Assembly: GCA_040756415.1 (NCBI GenBank)
Contig: JBFLYZ010000059.1
Location: 1 to 22,371 of the forward strand
Source: JBFLYZ01 sp040756415
GTDB taxonomy: Bacteria > Bacteroidota > Bacteroidia > JADZBD01
Length of the DNA stretch: 22,371 nucleotides
Direction of reading: 5' to 3'
The number at the start of each line of letters is the position of its first letter. The stretch's first letter is position 1. The position numbers and the translations under genes are program-made. Below, in pieces: positions 8,314-15,390 of this stretch. A model generated the notes under the pieces. That model searched no databases, had not been told where the DNA came from, and saw nothing but the letters and a program-made list of their open reading frames with translations.

Positions 8314-8989
8314 AAAAATCCAGGCAGGCCTTTTTCAGTTTTCCGCTATCGATCTGTTCAATGGGATGAGGGGTGTTCTCCAGGAGAAAAAATTTTCCTC
8401 GCTTCAACAAGTCTGATGTCCTTTTCGTTTCTTCCACCGTGACCATTTTATCCTTCTCCCCCACTCCTATCATTGCCTTATGCCCTATCTGCGAAAGGAT
8501 GCTTTCGGTCAAAGGCGGCTGAGCGCCCATCTCGCGCATCATGGCGGCCGTTCTTTGCAGAACCATCTTCCAGTCCTGCGGGGCATGCCGTTGCCTGAGC
8601 GCATCGGCAAAGGCGGGCAGCTTTTGTTCTATCTTATCCGGATCGAGCATTTTGCTTTCCTTTTCGGCCGTTGCGGGCGACCAGTCGAACTTGGTGGCCA
8701 GGGTCATAATTTTCCCTATGCGCGATGGATAGCAGTAAGCCAGGCTAAGAGCCACATAGCCGCCCATGCTATAGCCGAAAATATCCGCCTGCCCGATCTG
8801 CCTATCGTCCATATAGCGCAGCACATCAGCGGCAAAAACATCCATATTGAAACGCGCTGGAACAGCCCCGCCACCATGACCGGAAAAGTTCAGGGTATGC
8901 ACATCGTAATACCCGCTCAGCAGACCGGCCAGGGAAGACAACTGCTCTTTTGAGCCGATAGCGCCATGTAGCAATAGGAGTTGCCGCAT
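8294..8989 (-). CDS. Alpha/beta hydrolase
   Basis: This 231-residue cytoplasmic alpha/beta-hydrolase-fold protein has a nucleophile elbow GYSMGG with Ser74, a probable acid Asp180 in GVGEKDKMV and His208 in ENTPHPI. The oxyanion motif LLHG is at residues 6-9. Similar proteins include esterases, BioH-like and MenH-like enzymes; the substrate cannot be told from sequence. The ATG (8989) follows directly on the TGA of the acetyltransferase gene (TGAATG), so the two are probably translationally coupled. The 3' end overlaps the convergent sensor kinase gene by 20 nt (8294-8313). Confidence 0.85.
   Translation of the reverse strand: MRQLLLLHGAIGSKEQLSSLAGLLSGYYDVHTLNFSGHGGGAVPARFNMDVFAADVLRYMDDRQIGQADIFGYSMGGYVALSLAYCYPSRIGKIMTLATKFDWSPATAEKESKMLDPDKIEQKLPAFADALRQRHAPQDWKMVLQRTAAMMREMGAQPPLTESILSQIGHKAMIGVGEKDKMVTVEETKRTSDLLKRGKFFLLENTPHPIEQIDSGKLKKACLDFFSSSPA
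8308..8340. terminator. Possible bidirectional terminator at a convergent overlap
   Basis: A perfect 10-bp inverted repeat, AACTGAAAAA (8308-8317) with TTTTTCAGTT (8331-8340), brackets the stop codon of the sensor kinase and lies within the last codons of the convergent hydrolase gene. The stem is AT-rich and the loop is 13 nt. It ends in a T-rich tail on the plus strand (TTTTCC) and is weaker on the minus strand. Confidence 0.35.
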
Positions 8990-9418
8990 TCAGATCTTTT
9001 TCAGGAAGTGAAATCCCCTGGCGATAAAGCCTTCGCGAAAATAAAAGCGATGGGCGGGCGCATTCTCCACGTAGGCATCCAGGATAATGCTGCGGCAGCC
9101 GCAGCGTTTGCCCTCTTCGGTCAGCCAGTCGAGCAGCAGCTTGCCTATGCCGCGCGAACGGTAGTCCTTATCGATCACTACGTTATCGGGCTCGATATAC
9201 TTGTCGCAATAGAACTTGGTACTGATCCAGAAACCTGAAATGCCCACGCATCGCTGCCCATCGAACACGCCCACCATGCGGTAGCCGTTCCTGAGCATTT
9301 CAGCCAGCATGCGTTCGTAATCCGCTTGTTCTATACCAGGACTAAGCTGGATGAGCAGGCCGCGCTGCTCTTTCATCTGCTGCTCGTTCAGCTCTTTGAT
9401 GGCCAGGGAATCGTTCAT
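8990..9418 (-). CDS. GNAT-family N-acetyltransferase
   Basis: The 142-residue product has the GNAT fold signature. The acetyl-CoA pyrophosphate loop is YRSRGIGKLL (residues 86-95, R-x-x-G-x-G at 87-92), preceded by the beta-strand NVVIDKDY. The C-terminal part, NAPAHRFYFREGFIARGFHFLKK, is the usual A-x-x-FY-x-x-GF motif. The substrate (small molecule or protein amine) is unknown. It lies 18 nt downstream of the LpxR-like gene and abuts the hydrolase gene, so it is likely part of the same transcript. Confidence 0.88.
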   Translation of the reverse strand: MNDSLAIKELNEQQMKEQRGLLIQLSPGIEQADYERMLAEMLRNGYRMVGVFDGQRCVGISGFWISTKFYCDKYIEPDNVVIDKDYRSRGIGKLLLDWLTEEGKRCGCRSIILDAYVENAPAHRFYFREGFIARGFHFLKKI

Positions 9419-9436
9419 GGCCCAAATTTAATCTTT

Positions 9437-10384
9437 TCAGAAATCCGCCACGACCGTGATGCCGCCCCAGCCGTGCCTGCGGCCTGCCCTGAACTCGGGA
9501 CTGGTCCATGTGCGGGAGTAGATGAGCGCGATGCCGGGAAACCGGAGCACCAGCCTTCCGCCTCCCCTAAGCAGCAATCGTTCTATATCAGCGCCTGGTA
9601 TCACATAGGGGTTGTACCCGCTGAAAAGGCCTCCCTGCAAGGTAGCGTTGTAGGCCACCGTTCTCACCTGCCCGGTCAACTCAGCGTAGATCATTATCTT
9701 TTTCGTCCCGCGCCTGTACTGATCAAAATACGCGTTCATCCGGCCGGTCCGCAAATTGATCCCCGCCTCTGCATGATCGTACAGCGTTCCTGCGCGCAAG
9801 CCAAAAAAGGGGATCAGCTCTAAGCTTTTTTTCATCAGCACAGGCTTTTCGTACCTGAAATGATAATTCACAATGACCGCATCACTTACCTGGTGCTGCC
9901 AGCCGCGCGGATCTATACCGTCTATCCAGCCGTGTATGGTCTGCTGGGTCTCCATGCAGCCGGCCCTGGAGCCCAGGAAACCGAAGGTCACTTCGGAGAT
10001 CAGGCGGTACTTCGCGGCCGCATTCGAGGAAATACGCTGCTGCCCGATAAAAATGCAGGCGGCAAAGGGCCGGTCACCGGTCAAAATGGTATCGCTGGTG
10101 ATGCGGGTAGGCGTAAAACATTCCTGCGAAATAAGCAGCCCGTGCACATCTTGCGCTTTTTTTCCCGCTTTGGGCAGCACCAACCTGAATGGCGATCTCC
10201 CCACGACAGGGGCAACCGCATCCAGGCGTACCCCCTGGGTAAAATAATAATCTGTCGCGTTGAAATAGTCGTTCTGGTAATCGAGGCTGATGAAGCGGAT
10301 ACGCTCTTTGCCGGCTGAATCGGCCAGCGAGGCAAAAGCGGGAAAGGAAAACAAGCCGAACAGGATAAACAAGCCGTATCTCAT
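9437..10384 (-). CDS. lpxR: LpxR-like outer-membrane lipid A deacylase family protein
   Basis: This 315-residue protein has a signal peptide (residues 1 to about 19, ending PAFAS) and a C-terminal Phe, as in outer-membrane beta-barrels. It matches the LpxR/DUF2219 family: NDYFNATDYYFTQGVRLD (38-55) carries the N-D pair and the T-x-G of the active region, DRPFAACIFIG (104-114) corresponds to the family DRPYAG segment, and QTIHGWIDGIDPRGWQHQ (148-165) contains the catalytic His151 region. LpxR removes the 3'-acyloxyacyl group of lipid A at the outer membrane; here that activity is inferred from family, and the catalytic acid could not be placed with confidence. It starts 33 nt after the E1 gene. 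Confidence 0.8.
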   Translation of the reverse strand: MRYGLFILFGLFSFPAFASLADSAGKERIRFISLDYQNDYFNATDYYFTQGVRLDAVAPVVGRSPFRLVLPKAGKKAQDVHGLLISQECFTPTRITSDTILTGDRPFAACIFIGQQRISSNAAAKYRLISEVTFGFLGSRAGCMETQQTIHGWIDGIDPRGWQHQVSDAVIVNYHFRYEKPVLMKKSLELIPFFGLRAGTLYDHAEAGINLRTGRMNAYFDQYRRGTKKIMIYAELTGQVRTVAYNATLQGGLFSGYNPYVIPGADIERLLLRGGGRLVLRFPGIALIYSRTWTSPEFRAGRRHGWGGITVVADF

Positions 10385-10417
10385 TCAACGATATACGGAA
10401 TTACGAAATGGCGGGAT

Positions 10418-12511
10418 TCAATAACCGAGCACTTCTTCCATCAGCCGGGCCACTTTTTCCGCGTTGGGCAGCATGGCGGCCTCCAGGGTAGAGTTGAGCG
10501 GAATAGCGGGAAGGTTTTCGGCACCGATCAGCCGCACGGGGGCATCAAGGTGTTCAAAGCAGTTTTCAGAAATAAGCCCGCACAAGGCCTGGGCAAAGCT
10601 GTTCTTATAGGTTTCCTCGGTCACTACGATGCAGCGCCCGTGTTTGCGTACGGAATTGAAAACGGCCTCCTCATCAAGGGGGTTAAGCGTGCGCAGGTCG
10701 ATGATCTCAACCCTGCCCTGGAATTTGCGGGAAGCGTTACGGGCCCAGTAAACGCCCATGCCGTACGTGATCACGGTAAGCGAGGTCTCATCAGCCTTTG
10801 CATCGGCCTCCTGCACCATCCTGGCCTTACCGAAGGGAATAATGTAATCCTCATCGGGCTCTATGGTCCTGGCCTCTTCCGTTCCTTTAATCTTGCTCCA
10901 GTATAATCCCTTGTGCTCGAAGATCACCACCGGGTTAGGATCGTAATACGCGGCTTTGATCAGGCCTTTCAGGTCAGCGCCCGTAGAAGGATAAGCGATC
11001 TTAAGGCCTTTGATATTGCAAACCACGCTTTCTACGCTGGAAGAATGATACGGGCCACCGCTGCCGTAAGCCCCAATCGGCACCCGGAGTATCATGCTGA
11101 CGGGATACTTGCCGTTGGTCAGGTAGCACGAGCGCGCCACCTCGGTGAAAAGCTGGTTGAGGCCGGGCCATATGTAATCAGCGAACTGCACTTCCACAAT
11201 AGGCTTCAGCCCCACAGCGCTCATGCCGACAGTAGAGCCCACAATGAAGGCTTCCTGTATGGGTGTGTTGAACACGCGTTCATCGCCAAACTGCTGAGCC
11301 AGCGTAGCCGCCTCGCGGAACACGCCTCCCAGCCGCCCGCCCACATCCTGGCCGTACAGCAGGCATTCCTTGTGCTTCGCCATCAGCTCGCGTATGGCGA
11401 AGAGGGCCGAATCGACCATCACGGTAGGCTGCTTGCCTTCCGGGCTGCGCTTGCCTCTTTCCTCTGTTATATCGGTAGGCGCAAAATCATGTGTAAAAAG
11501 ATCTTCGGGCCGTGGATCCTCCGCCTCCTGAGCAGTTCTGAACTCCTGCTCCACGAGCTCCCTGGAGCGCTTTTCGATCTCAGAAAGCTCATTGGCATCG
11601 AAGCCGGACACGATAAGCTGGTTCCTGAACCTGGGAAAAGGATCGCGCCTGGCCGCTTCATCCAGGTCATCGCGGTACCACTCTTTGCGCACACCGGAAG
11701 TATGGTGATTCAGCAGGGGAACCCTGGCATGAATGAGAAAGGGCCTGCGCTCTTTCCGGATCAGCGCCAGCACGTCCCGTATGGTCTCGTACGAGCGCAT
11801 GAAGTCGCTCCCGTCAAAACTTCTTACCTCGAGCCCCTTAAAGCCCTTCGCGTATTCAGAGGCGTCCTGTGCGCGTATCTCTTTCGCGTTGGCTGAGATA
11901 TCCCACTCGTTGTCCTGAACAAAATAGAGAATAGGCAGCTTTTTCAGCACCGCCATCTGGAAGGCTTCGGCTACCTCGCCCTCGGTAATAGAAGCATCGC
12001 CCAGCGAACATACCACCACGGGCCTGTCCTCTTCCGATGCATAGTGGTCCATTTCCAGCACCTCGCGGTAGCGAATACCCATAGCTATGCCGGTGGTGGG
12101 AATGGCCTGCATACCGGTAGCCGAGCTCTGGTGCGGGATCTTCGGCATATCATCTCTCCGTAAGCTGGGATGCGAATAATAGGTACGCCCACCGGAAAAT
12201 GGATCATCGCGCTTGGCCAGGAGCTGCATCATGAGCTCGGATGGTTTCATGCCTATACCAAGCAGGATGCTGTCGTCACGGTAATAGGCCGACAGCCAGT
12301 CCTGTTTCTTCAACTGCAGCCCGAGGGCCAGTTGTACCGCTTCATGTCCGCGCGAGGTGGCGTGCACGTACTTCTGGGTTATCTCCCTGTTCTGCTCGTA
12401 CAGGTCCGTCATGGATTTGGCCGTGCAGATCAATTCCCAGGCCTTCAGCAATACCTGCTCGGGTATGGAAGAGCTGATCTTTCTTTTTTTATCCGTCACG
12501 GTATCCGACAT
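10418..12511 (-). CDS. Fused alpha/beta E1 component of a 2-oxoacid dehydrogenase
   Basis: The 697-residue protein joins an E1-alpha domain (about 15-340) and an E1-beta domain (about 362-697) that are separate proteins in most bacteria; the fusion is common in Bacteroidota. The alpha part has the thiamine diphosphate motif SLGDASITEGE (169-179) with Asn201 closing the GDx~28N pattern; the third position is Ala rather than Gly. The loop HHTSGVRKEWYR (269-280) corresponds to the conserved histidine loop. The beta part has Glu420 in PIQEAFIVG and His489 in GPYHSSSVES. It decarboxylates a 2-oxoacid, most likely a branched-chain type, and passes the acyl group to a lipoyl E2 that is not encoded here. 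It begins 27 nt downstream of the enoyl-CoA hydratase-like gene. Confidence 0.92.
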   Translation of the reverse strand: MSDTVTDKKRKISSSIPEQVLLKAWELICTAKSMTDLYEQNREITQKYVHATSRGHEAVQLALGLQLKKQDWLSAYYRDDSILLGIGMKPSELMMQLLAKRDDPFSGGRTYYSHPSLRRDDMPKIPHQSSATGMQAIPTTGIAMGIRYREVLEMDHYASEEDRPVVVCSLGDASITEGEVAEAFQMAVLKKLPILYFVQDNEWDISANAKEIRAQDASEYAKGFKGLEVRSFDGSDFMRSYETIRDVLALIRKERRPFLIHARVPLLNHHTSGVRKEWYRDDLDEAARRDPFPRFRNQLIVSGFDANELSEIEKRSRELVEQEFRTAQEAEDPRPEDLFTHDFAPTDITEERGKRSPEGKQPTVMVDSALFAIRELMAKHKECLLYGQDVGGRLGGVFREAATLAQQFGDERVFNTPIQEAFIVGSTVGMSAVGLKPIVEVQFADYIWPGLNQLFTEVARSCYLTNGKYPVSMILRVPIGAYGSGGPYHSSSVESVVCNIKGLKIAYPSTGADLKGLIKAAYYDPNPVVIFEHKGLYWSKIKGTEEARTIEPDEDYIIPFGKARMVQEADAKADETSLTVITYGMGVYWARNASRKFQGRVEIIDLRTLNPLDEEAVFNSVRKHGRCIVVTEETYKNSFAQALCGLISENCFEHLDAPVRLIGAENLPAIPLNSTLEAAMLPNAEKVARLMEEVLGY

Positions 12512-12538
12512 GGTTTTACCCCGATTAAAGATAGGAAA

Positions 12539-13306
12539 TTATCGCGCTCCCGATTTAAACCGGGCAATTGCGTTACGTGTAAACTCCGACAAGACCAGCT
12601 TCCCGCTCAATTCGGCCCGCTCGACCAGGAGGCGGTCCCAGTCATCGGTACCCTTCCACATGACGGTTTTGAGCAGGGCCATGGCCTCGGGGTTGGAGGA
12701 GGCAAGCTTTTCGGCCAGGGCGCTCACCGCCTGGTCCAGTTGCCCGGTGTCAGTGAACAGCTCGGCATACAGCCCTTTTTCTCTTGCCCAGGCCGCGCTC
12801 TGCCATGCCGTGGCGTTGATGGTGAGCTGGCAAAAGGCCGCAGTGCCGATCTTGCGCTCCACGGCAGGACCTACCACAAAAGGGCCGATGCCTACCGCCA
12901 GCTCGCTCAATTTAACCGAGGCCGAATCAACGGCCAGTGTGTAATCCGCTGCGCTGGCCAGGCCAACTCCGCCTCCCACCGCTTTACCCTGCACGCGCGC
13001 GATCACGAATTTCGGGGCCTTGCGCATGGCATTGATCACGCCAGCGAACCCTGAAAAGAACTGCTTTCCCTCTTCCATGTTCCGGATAGCCACCAGCTCA
13101 TCGAAGGAGGCTCCAGCGCAAAAGGCCTTTTCTCCTTCGCTCTGGAGCACAATGACCTTTACCGCGGCATCCCGGCCGGCCGCTGTGATCTGTTCGGCCA
13201 ATTGCCGCAAGACGGTTCCCGGAAGCGAATTGCTCTGGGGATGAAAAAAGGTGACGGTGGCAATGCCCTGGCTCACCTTTGTCTCTACTCTTCCCTGGTC
13301 GGACAT
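12539..13306 (-). CDS. Enoyl-CoA hydratase/isomerase (crotonase) family protein
   Basis: This 255-residue soluble protein has both oxyanion-hole segments, AFCAGASFDEL (61-71) and GKAVGGGVGLASAADYTLA (108-126). The first catalytic Glu of hydratases is kept as Glu135 in SELAVGIGP. The position of the second Glu appears to be Gln160 in AAFCQLTINA, so it may be an isomerase or another crotonase chemistry rather than a true hydratase. Position in front of the 2-oxoacid dehydrogenase E1 and near paaZ suggests acyl-CoA metabolism. A CTACTTTG element (13334-13327) just upstream may be its -7 box, but I see no matching -33. Confidence 0.88.
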   Translation of the reverse strand: MSDQGRVETKVSQGIATVTFFHPQSNSLPGTVLRQLAEQITAAGRDAAVKVIVLQSEGEKAFCAGASFDELVAIRNMEEGKQFFSGFAGVINAMRKAPKFVIARVQGKAVGGGVGLASAADYTLAVDSASVKLSELAVGIGPFVVGPAVERKIGTAAFCQLTINATAWQSAAWAREKGLYAELFTDTGQLDQAVSALAEKLASSNPEAMALLKTVMWKGTDDWDRLLVERAELSGKLVLSEFTRNAIARFKSGAR

Positions 13307-13348
13307 AGATCTCGATTTTGGTCACGCAAAGTAGCTAATTTTATGAAT

Positions 13349-13380
13349 AAAAAAACACGAACCTGAAATTGGTTCGTGTT
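13349..13380 (-). terminator. Rho-independent terminator after the 150-residue unknown gene
   Basis: A perfect 10-bp stem, AACACGAACC (13354-13363) with GGTTCGTGTT (13371-13380), has a 7-nt loop and on the minus strand is followed by seven T (partly shared with the stem). It is placed 21 nt after the stop of the 13402-13854 gene and separates it from the metabolic run downstream. Confidence 0.88.
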
Positions 13381-13401
13381 CCCATACAGCGGACACTGTA
13401 C

Positions 13402-13854
13402 TTAGTTCTTCGTATATGCCGGCAGCTTGCCTTCTTTGATCAACTGCTGCACTTTTTTCTTATGTTCTTTGAAATCACCGAAACACAAAGCGTCCAGCAT
13501 TTCCTTCTTGGTCATGTTCGGGTTGCCGAGGTTCTTCTTGATCTCGTCAGAACAGCGCTCCACGAATTTTTCGAACCGCTCGGGCGCCCAGATGTACTCT
13601 TTCTTGAACCATTCGGGATTGCTGCGGTCTACGCTGAACTCAGCGGGCATCTCGCCTTTTAGCTGGATATTGGTCTTGATATCCAGCCCCTCGAACTTTT
13701 TAGGCAGCTCGCGGTTATCAAAAACCAGCGGGCGGCTGACCTTGATCACATGCTTTTTCTTCTTCGGATCAACCATGGCAAGGCCCTCTATCGTCAGGCC
13801 TTTTTTCTTCAGGTGACCGTACTTGGTTTCAAAATGTTTTAAAATCTCGAACAT
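13402..13854 (-). CDS. Uncharacterised Lys-rich 150-residue protein
   Basis: I do not recognise a family. The frame is open to 13917, but I place the start at ATG 13854 (MFEILKHFETKYGH) because a strong promoter element lies inside the longer version. The product is cytoplasmic by appearance: no signal peptide or membrane segment, with a basic character (KKKGLT, DPKKKKHVIK, EHKKKVQQLIKEGK). The N-terminal half looks beta-rich and the C-terminal half helical (WAPERFEKFVERCSDEIKKNLG, MTKKEMLDALCFG). It is flanked by its own promoter (13875-13905) and terminator (13349-13380), so it is a single-gene unit, which suggests steady expression. Confidence 0.75.
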   Translation of the reverse strand: MFEILKHFETKYGHLKKKGLTIEGLAMVDPKKKKHVIKVSRPLVFDNRELPKKFEGLDIKTNIQLKGEMPAEFSVDRSNPEWFKKEYIWAPERFEKFVERCSDEIKKNLGNPNMTKKEMLDALCFGDFKEHKKKVQQLIKEGKLPAYTKN

Positions 13855-13874
13855 GACTATTTTGAATTGGCCCC

Positions 13875-13905
13875 CAAAGATACGACAAAAGTTACTAACA
13901 GGAAA
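13875..13905 (-). promoter_or_regulatory. Promoter of the 150-residue unknown gene
   Basis: On the minus strand TTTC (13905-13902) is followed after 19 nt by TATCTTTG (13882-13875), a perfect match to the Bacteroidota -7 consensus TAnnTTTG. The predicted start is near 13868, giving a leader of about 14 nt before the ATG at 13854. Confidence 0.65.
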
Positions 13906-14018
13906 GGTTTTAGACAACTGAATGTCAACAAGCTATGACTGTGGAAATTTTTTAGACGAAAGCCCTGAGACCCGGCTTTATATGGAAAATACAGCTAGCT
14001 GTCAATCAGCATTTTAAG

Positions 14019-15251
14019 TCAGGCGCCCGCTTGTTCACCGGACCGCTCAAGGCGCCTGAGCGACCGTTCGATATATTTCTCCGAAGGCAGCAGCGACTCC
14101 TGTATGCGCTTAGCGTACTTGATGGAGTCCACTATTTCTTTTTGTTTTTCAGAGATCAGTTCATAGGCCTGCTTCAGCTCCACGTTGCGCAGGCGTTCGA
14201 TTTCTTCTTCCTTTTCCTTCAACAGGTTATTCTGCATGTTACCGATCCGCTCTTCGATCTCTTTCTTGTGCAGCTCGCTGTTCAGGCCTATCAGCTTCTC
14301 CGAATAGTTCAGCGCCTCACGGTAATTCCCCTCCGCTTTGTACAGGGCCGAGAGATCGGTGAATATGCGGGCCAGCTTCGGCAACTGGTTGACCGCCAGG
14401 GCCAGCGATTCGGCCTCGAGCAGGTGGGCCAGCGCGCTGGGACGATCACCCATCTCGGCCCTAAGGGCCGCCAGCTCCATGTGACTGGTGATCATGAACT
14501 GCCGCATACTGTTCTTTTCCCGCAGGCGAAGGCCCCGTGTCAGGTAATCCAGCGCCTCGGGGTATTTCTTTATTTTTTTATAAATAATGCCCACCTCCGT
14601 ATAAATGCGGCTTTCTCCGATGGTATTGTCCTCCAATTTCAGCCGCTCCACAGCCTTGCCGCTGTACTCCAGGGCCAACTCGTATTTACCCATCTGGGTA
14701 TATACATTCACCAGGCCCGTATACACCCGGCCGCCCCAACTGCTGTGCTCGATGGCAGGGCCGCGCGTTCCTTTGAGGAAATAGCCCTCGGCCTCCTGGT
14801 ATTTCTTTAAATCGCTGTAAACCGTACCGATGATATAATACGATCTTACCCTGTCGGGGATAGTGGGGTCCGCGCTTTCGTAAAAATCCACGCCTCTCAG
14901 CGCGTTGTACAGGGCGGGCTCATAGTTGCCTAGCGTATTCTGGATCAAACCTATGCTGCTGTGGGCATTGGCGATCCATCGCTTATCACCCAGCTCCCGG
15001 AAAATATCGAGGGCCTCATTCATATAGCGCAGCGACTGCTGGCCATCGTTCATGAACACAAAAACGCCCATGCCGGCATTGAGCAGGCCCTGGGCCACTC
15101 CAAACTTATAATCGATGCGCGTGGCGACCTCAACCACCTCGCGTATAACCTTTTCGGCATCAAACTTTGGGAAACTGCGCAGGTTCCAGATCTTTTCGTT
15201 GTTCTCGTCAACGAAACGCCTCAGTTCAGCGGTACTTTTCTCAGCGTGCAT
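14019..15251 (-). CDS. TPR protein ending in a SpoIIE-phosphatase switch helix, no phosphatase domain
   Basis: The 410-residue cytoplasmic protein consists of tandem tetratricopeptide repeats (about residues 50-330; for example ANAHSSIGLIQNTLGNYEPAL and SRIYTEVGIIYKKIKKYPEAL) followed by a coiled coil (about 330-375). It ends with DSIKYAKRIQESLLPSEKYIERSLRRL (375-401). That C-terminal segment is the same helix that precedes the catalytic domain in the two phosphatases at 17600-20406, yet the protein stops nine residues later. TPR-coil-SpoIIE phosphatases are common in Bacteroidota; here the catalytic part is absent. The ATG (15251) lies inside the end of the 49-residue ORF upstream (11-nt overlap), implying coupling. 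It may be a protein-interaction adaptor, or a remnant of a full phosphatase. Confidence 0.85.
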   Translation of the reverse strand: MHAEKSTAELRRFVDENNEKIWNLRSFPKFDAEKVIREVVEVATRIDYKFGVAQGLLNAGMGVFVFMNDGQQSLRYMNEALDIFRELGDKRWIANAHSSIGLIQNTLGNYEPALYNALRGVDFYESADPTIPDRVRSYYIIGTVYSDLKKYQEAEGYFLKGTRGPAIEHSSWGGRVYTGLVNVYTQMGKYELALEYSGKAVERLKLEDNTIGESRIYTEVGIIYKKIKKYPEALDYLTRGLRLREKNSMRQFMITSHMELAALRAEMGDRPSALAHLLEAESLALAVNQLPKLARIFTDLSALYKAEGNYREALNYSEKLIGLNSELHKKEIEERIGNMQNNLLKEKEEEIERLRNVELKQAYELISEKQKEIVDSIKYAKRIQESLLPSEKYIERSLRRLERSGEQAGA

Positions 15252-15390
15252 GCTCGTTCAGGCGTTTTAGCTCTTTGTGTATGTACGTCTCGGTCGGCAT
15301 CAGCGATTGCTGTATGCGCTTGGCGTACTGTATGCTGGCCAGGATATCTTTATTCTTCTCTTTGATGATGCCGTAAGTTTCCAATCTCAA
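15241..15390 (-). CDS. 49-residue stand-alone YAKRIQ switch-helix peptide
   Basis: A short frame reads, from TTG at 15390, ETYGIIKEKNKDILASIQ then YAKRIQQSLMPTETYIHK then ELKRLNEHAR and TGA at 15243-15241. It aligns closely with the C-terminus of the TPR protein (SIKYAKRIQESLLPSEKYIERSLRRL), and the DNA of 15296-15330 matches 14086-14120 at 30 of 35 positions. The TTG overlaps the paaZ stop as TTGA, and the TPR start overlaps its end by 11 nt, a spacing typical of coupled genes. A second TTG at 15384 has AGGA 6 nt upstream. No ATG or GTG start exists in the frame, so it could instead be a fragment left by duplication. Function, if any: a free helical switch segment. Confidence 0.6.
   Translation of the reverse strand: MRLETYGIIKEKNKDILASIQYAKRIQQSLMPTETYIHKELKRLNEHAR

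Noticed and set aside
10913..11896. Plus-strand open frame of 327 codons opposite the E1 gene
   Set aside because: It is antisense to conserved thiamine-enzyme motifs, with His/Ala/Arg-rich shadow composition; no domain recognised.
12170..13054. Plus-strand open frame of 294 codons
   Set aside because: It runs antisense across two real genes and their spacer; its composition is typical of a shadow frame in GC-rich coding DNA.
13855..13917. Longer start (ATG 13917) for the 150-residue unknown protein
   Set aside because: The near-consensus promoter at 13875-13905 lies inside the extension, so the transcript would begin after that ATG.
13959..14002. Possible terminator after the TPR gene: a 6-bp hairpin (13959-13979) and the palindrome ACAGCTAGCTGT (13991-14002)
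   Set aside because: Short stems and no clear T-run on the minus strand; too weak to call.
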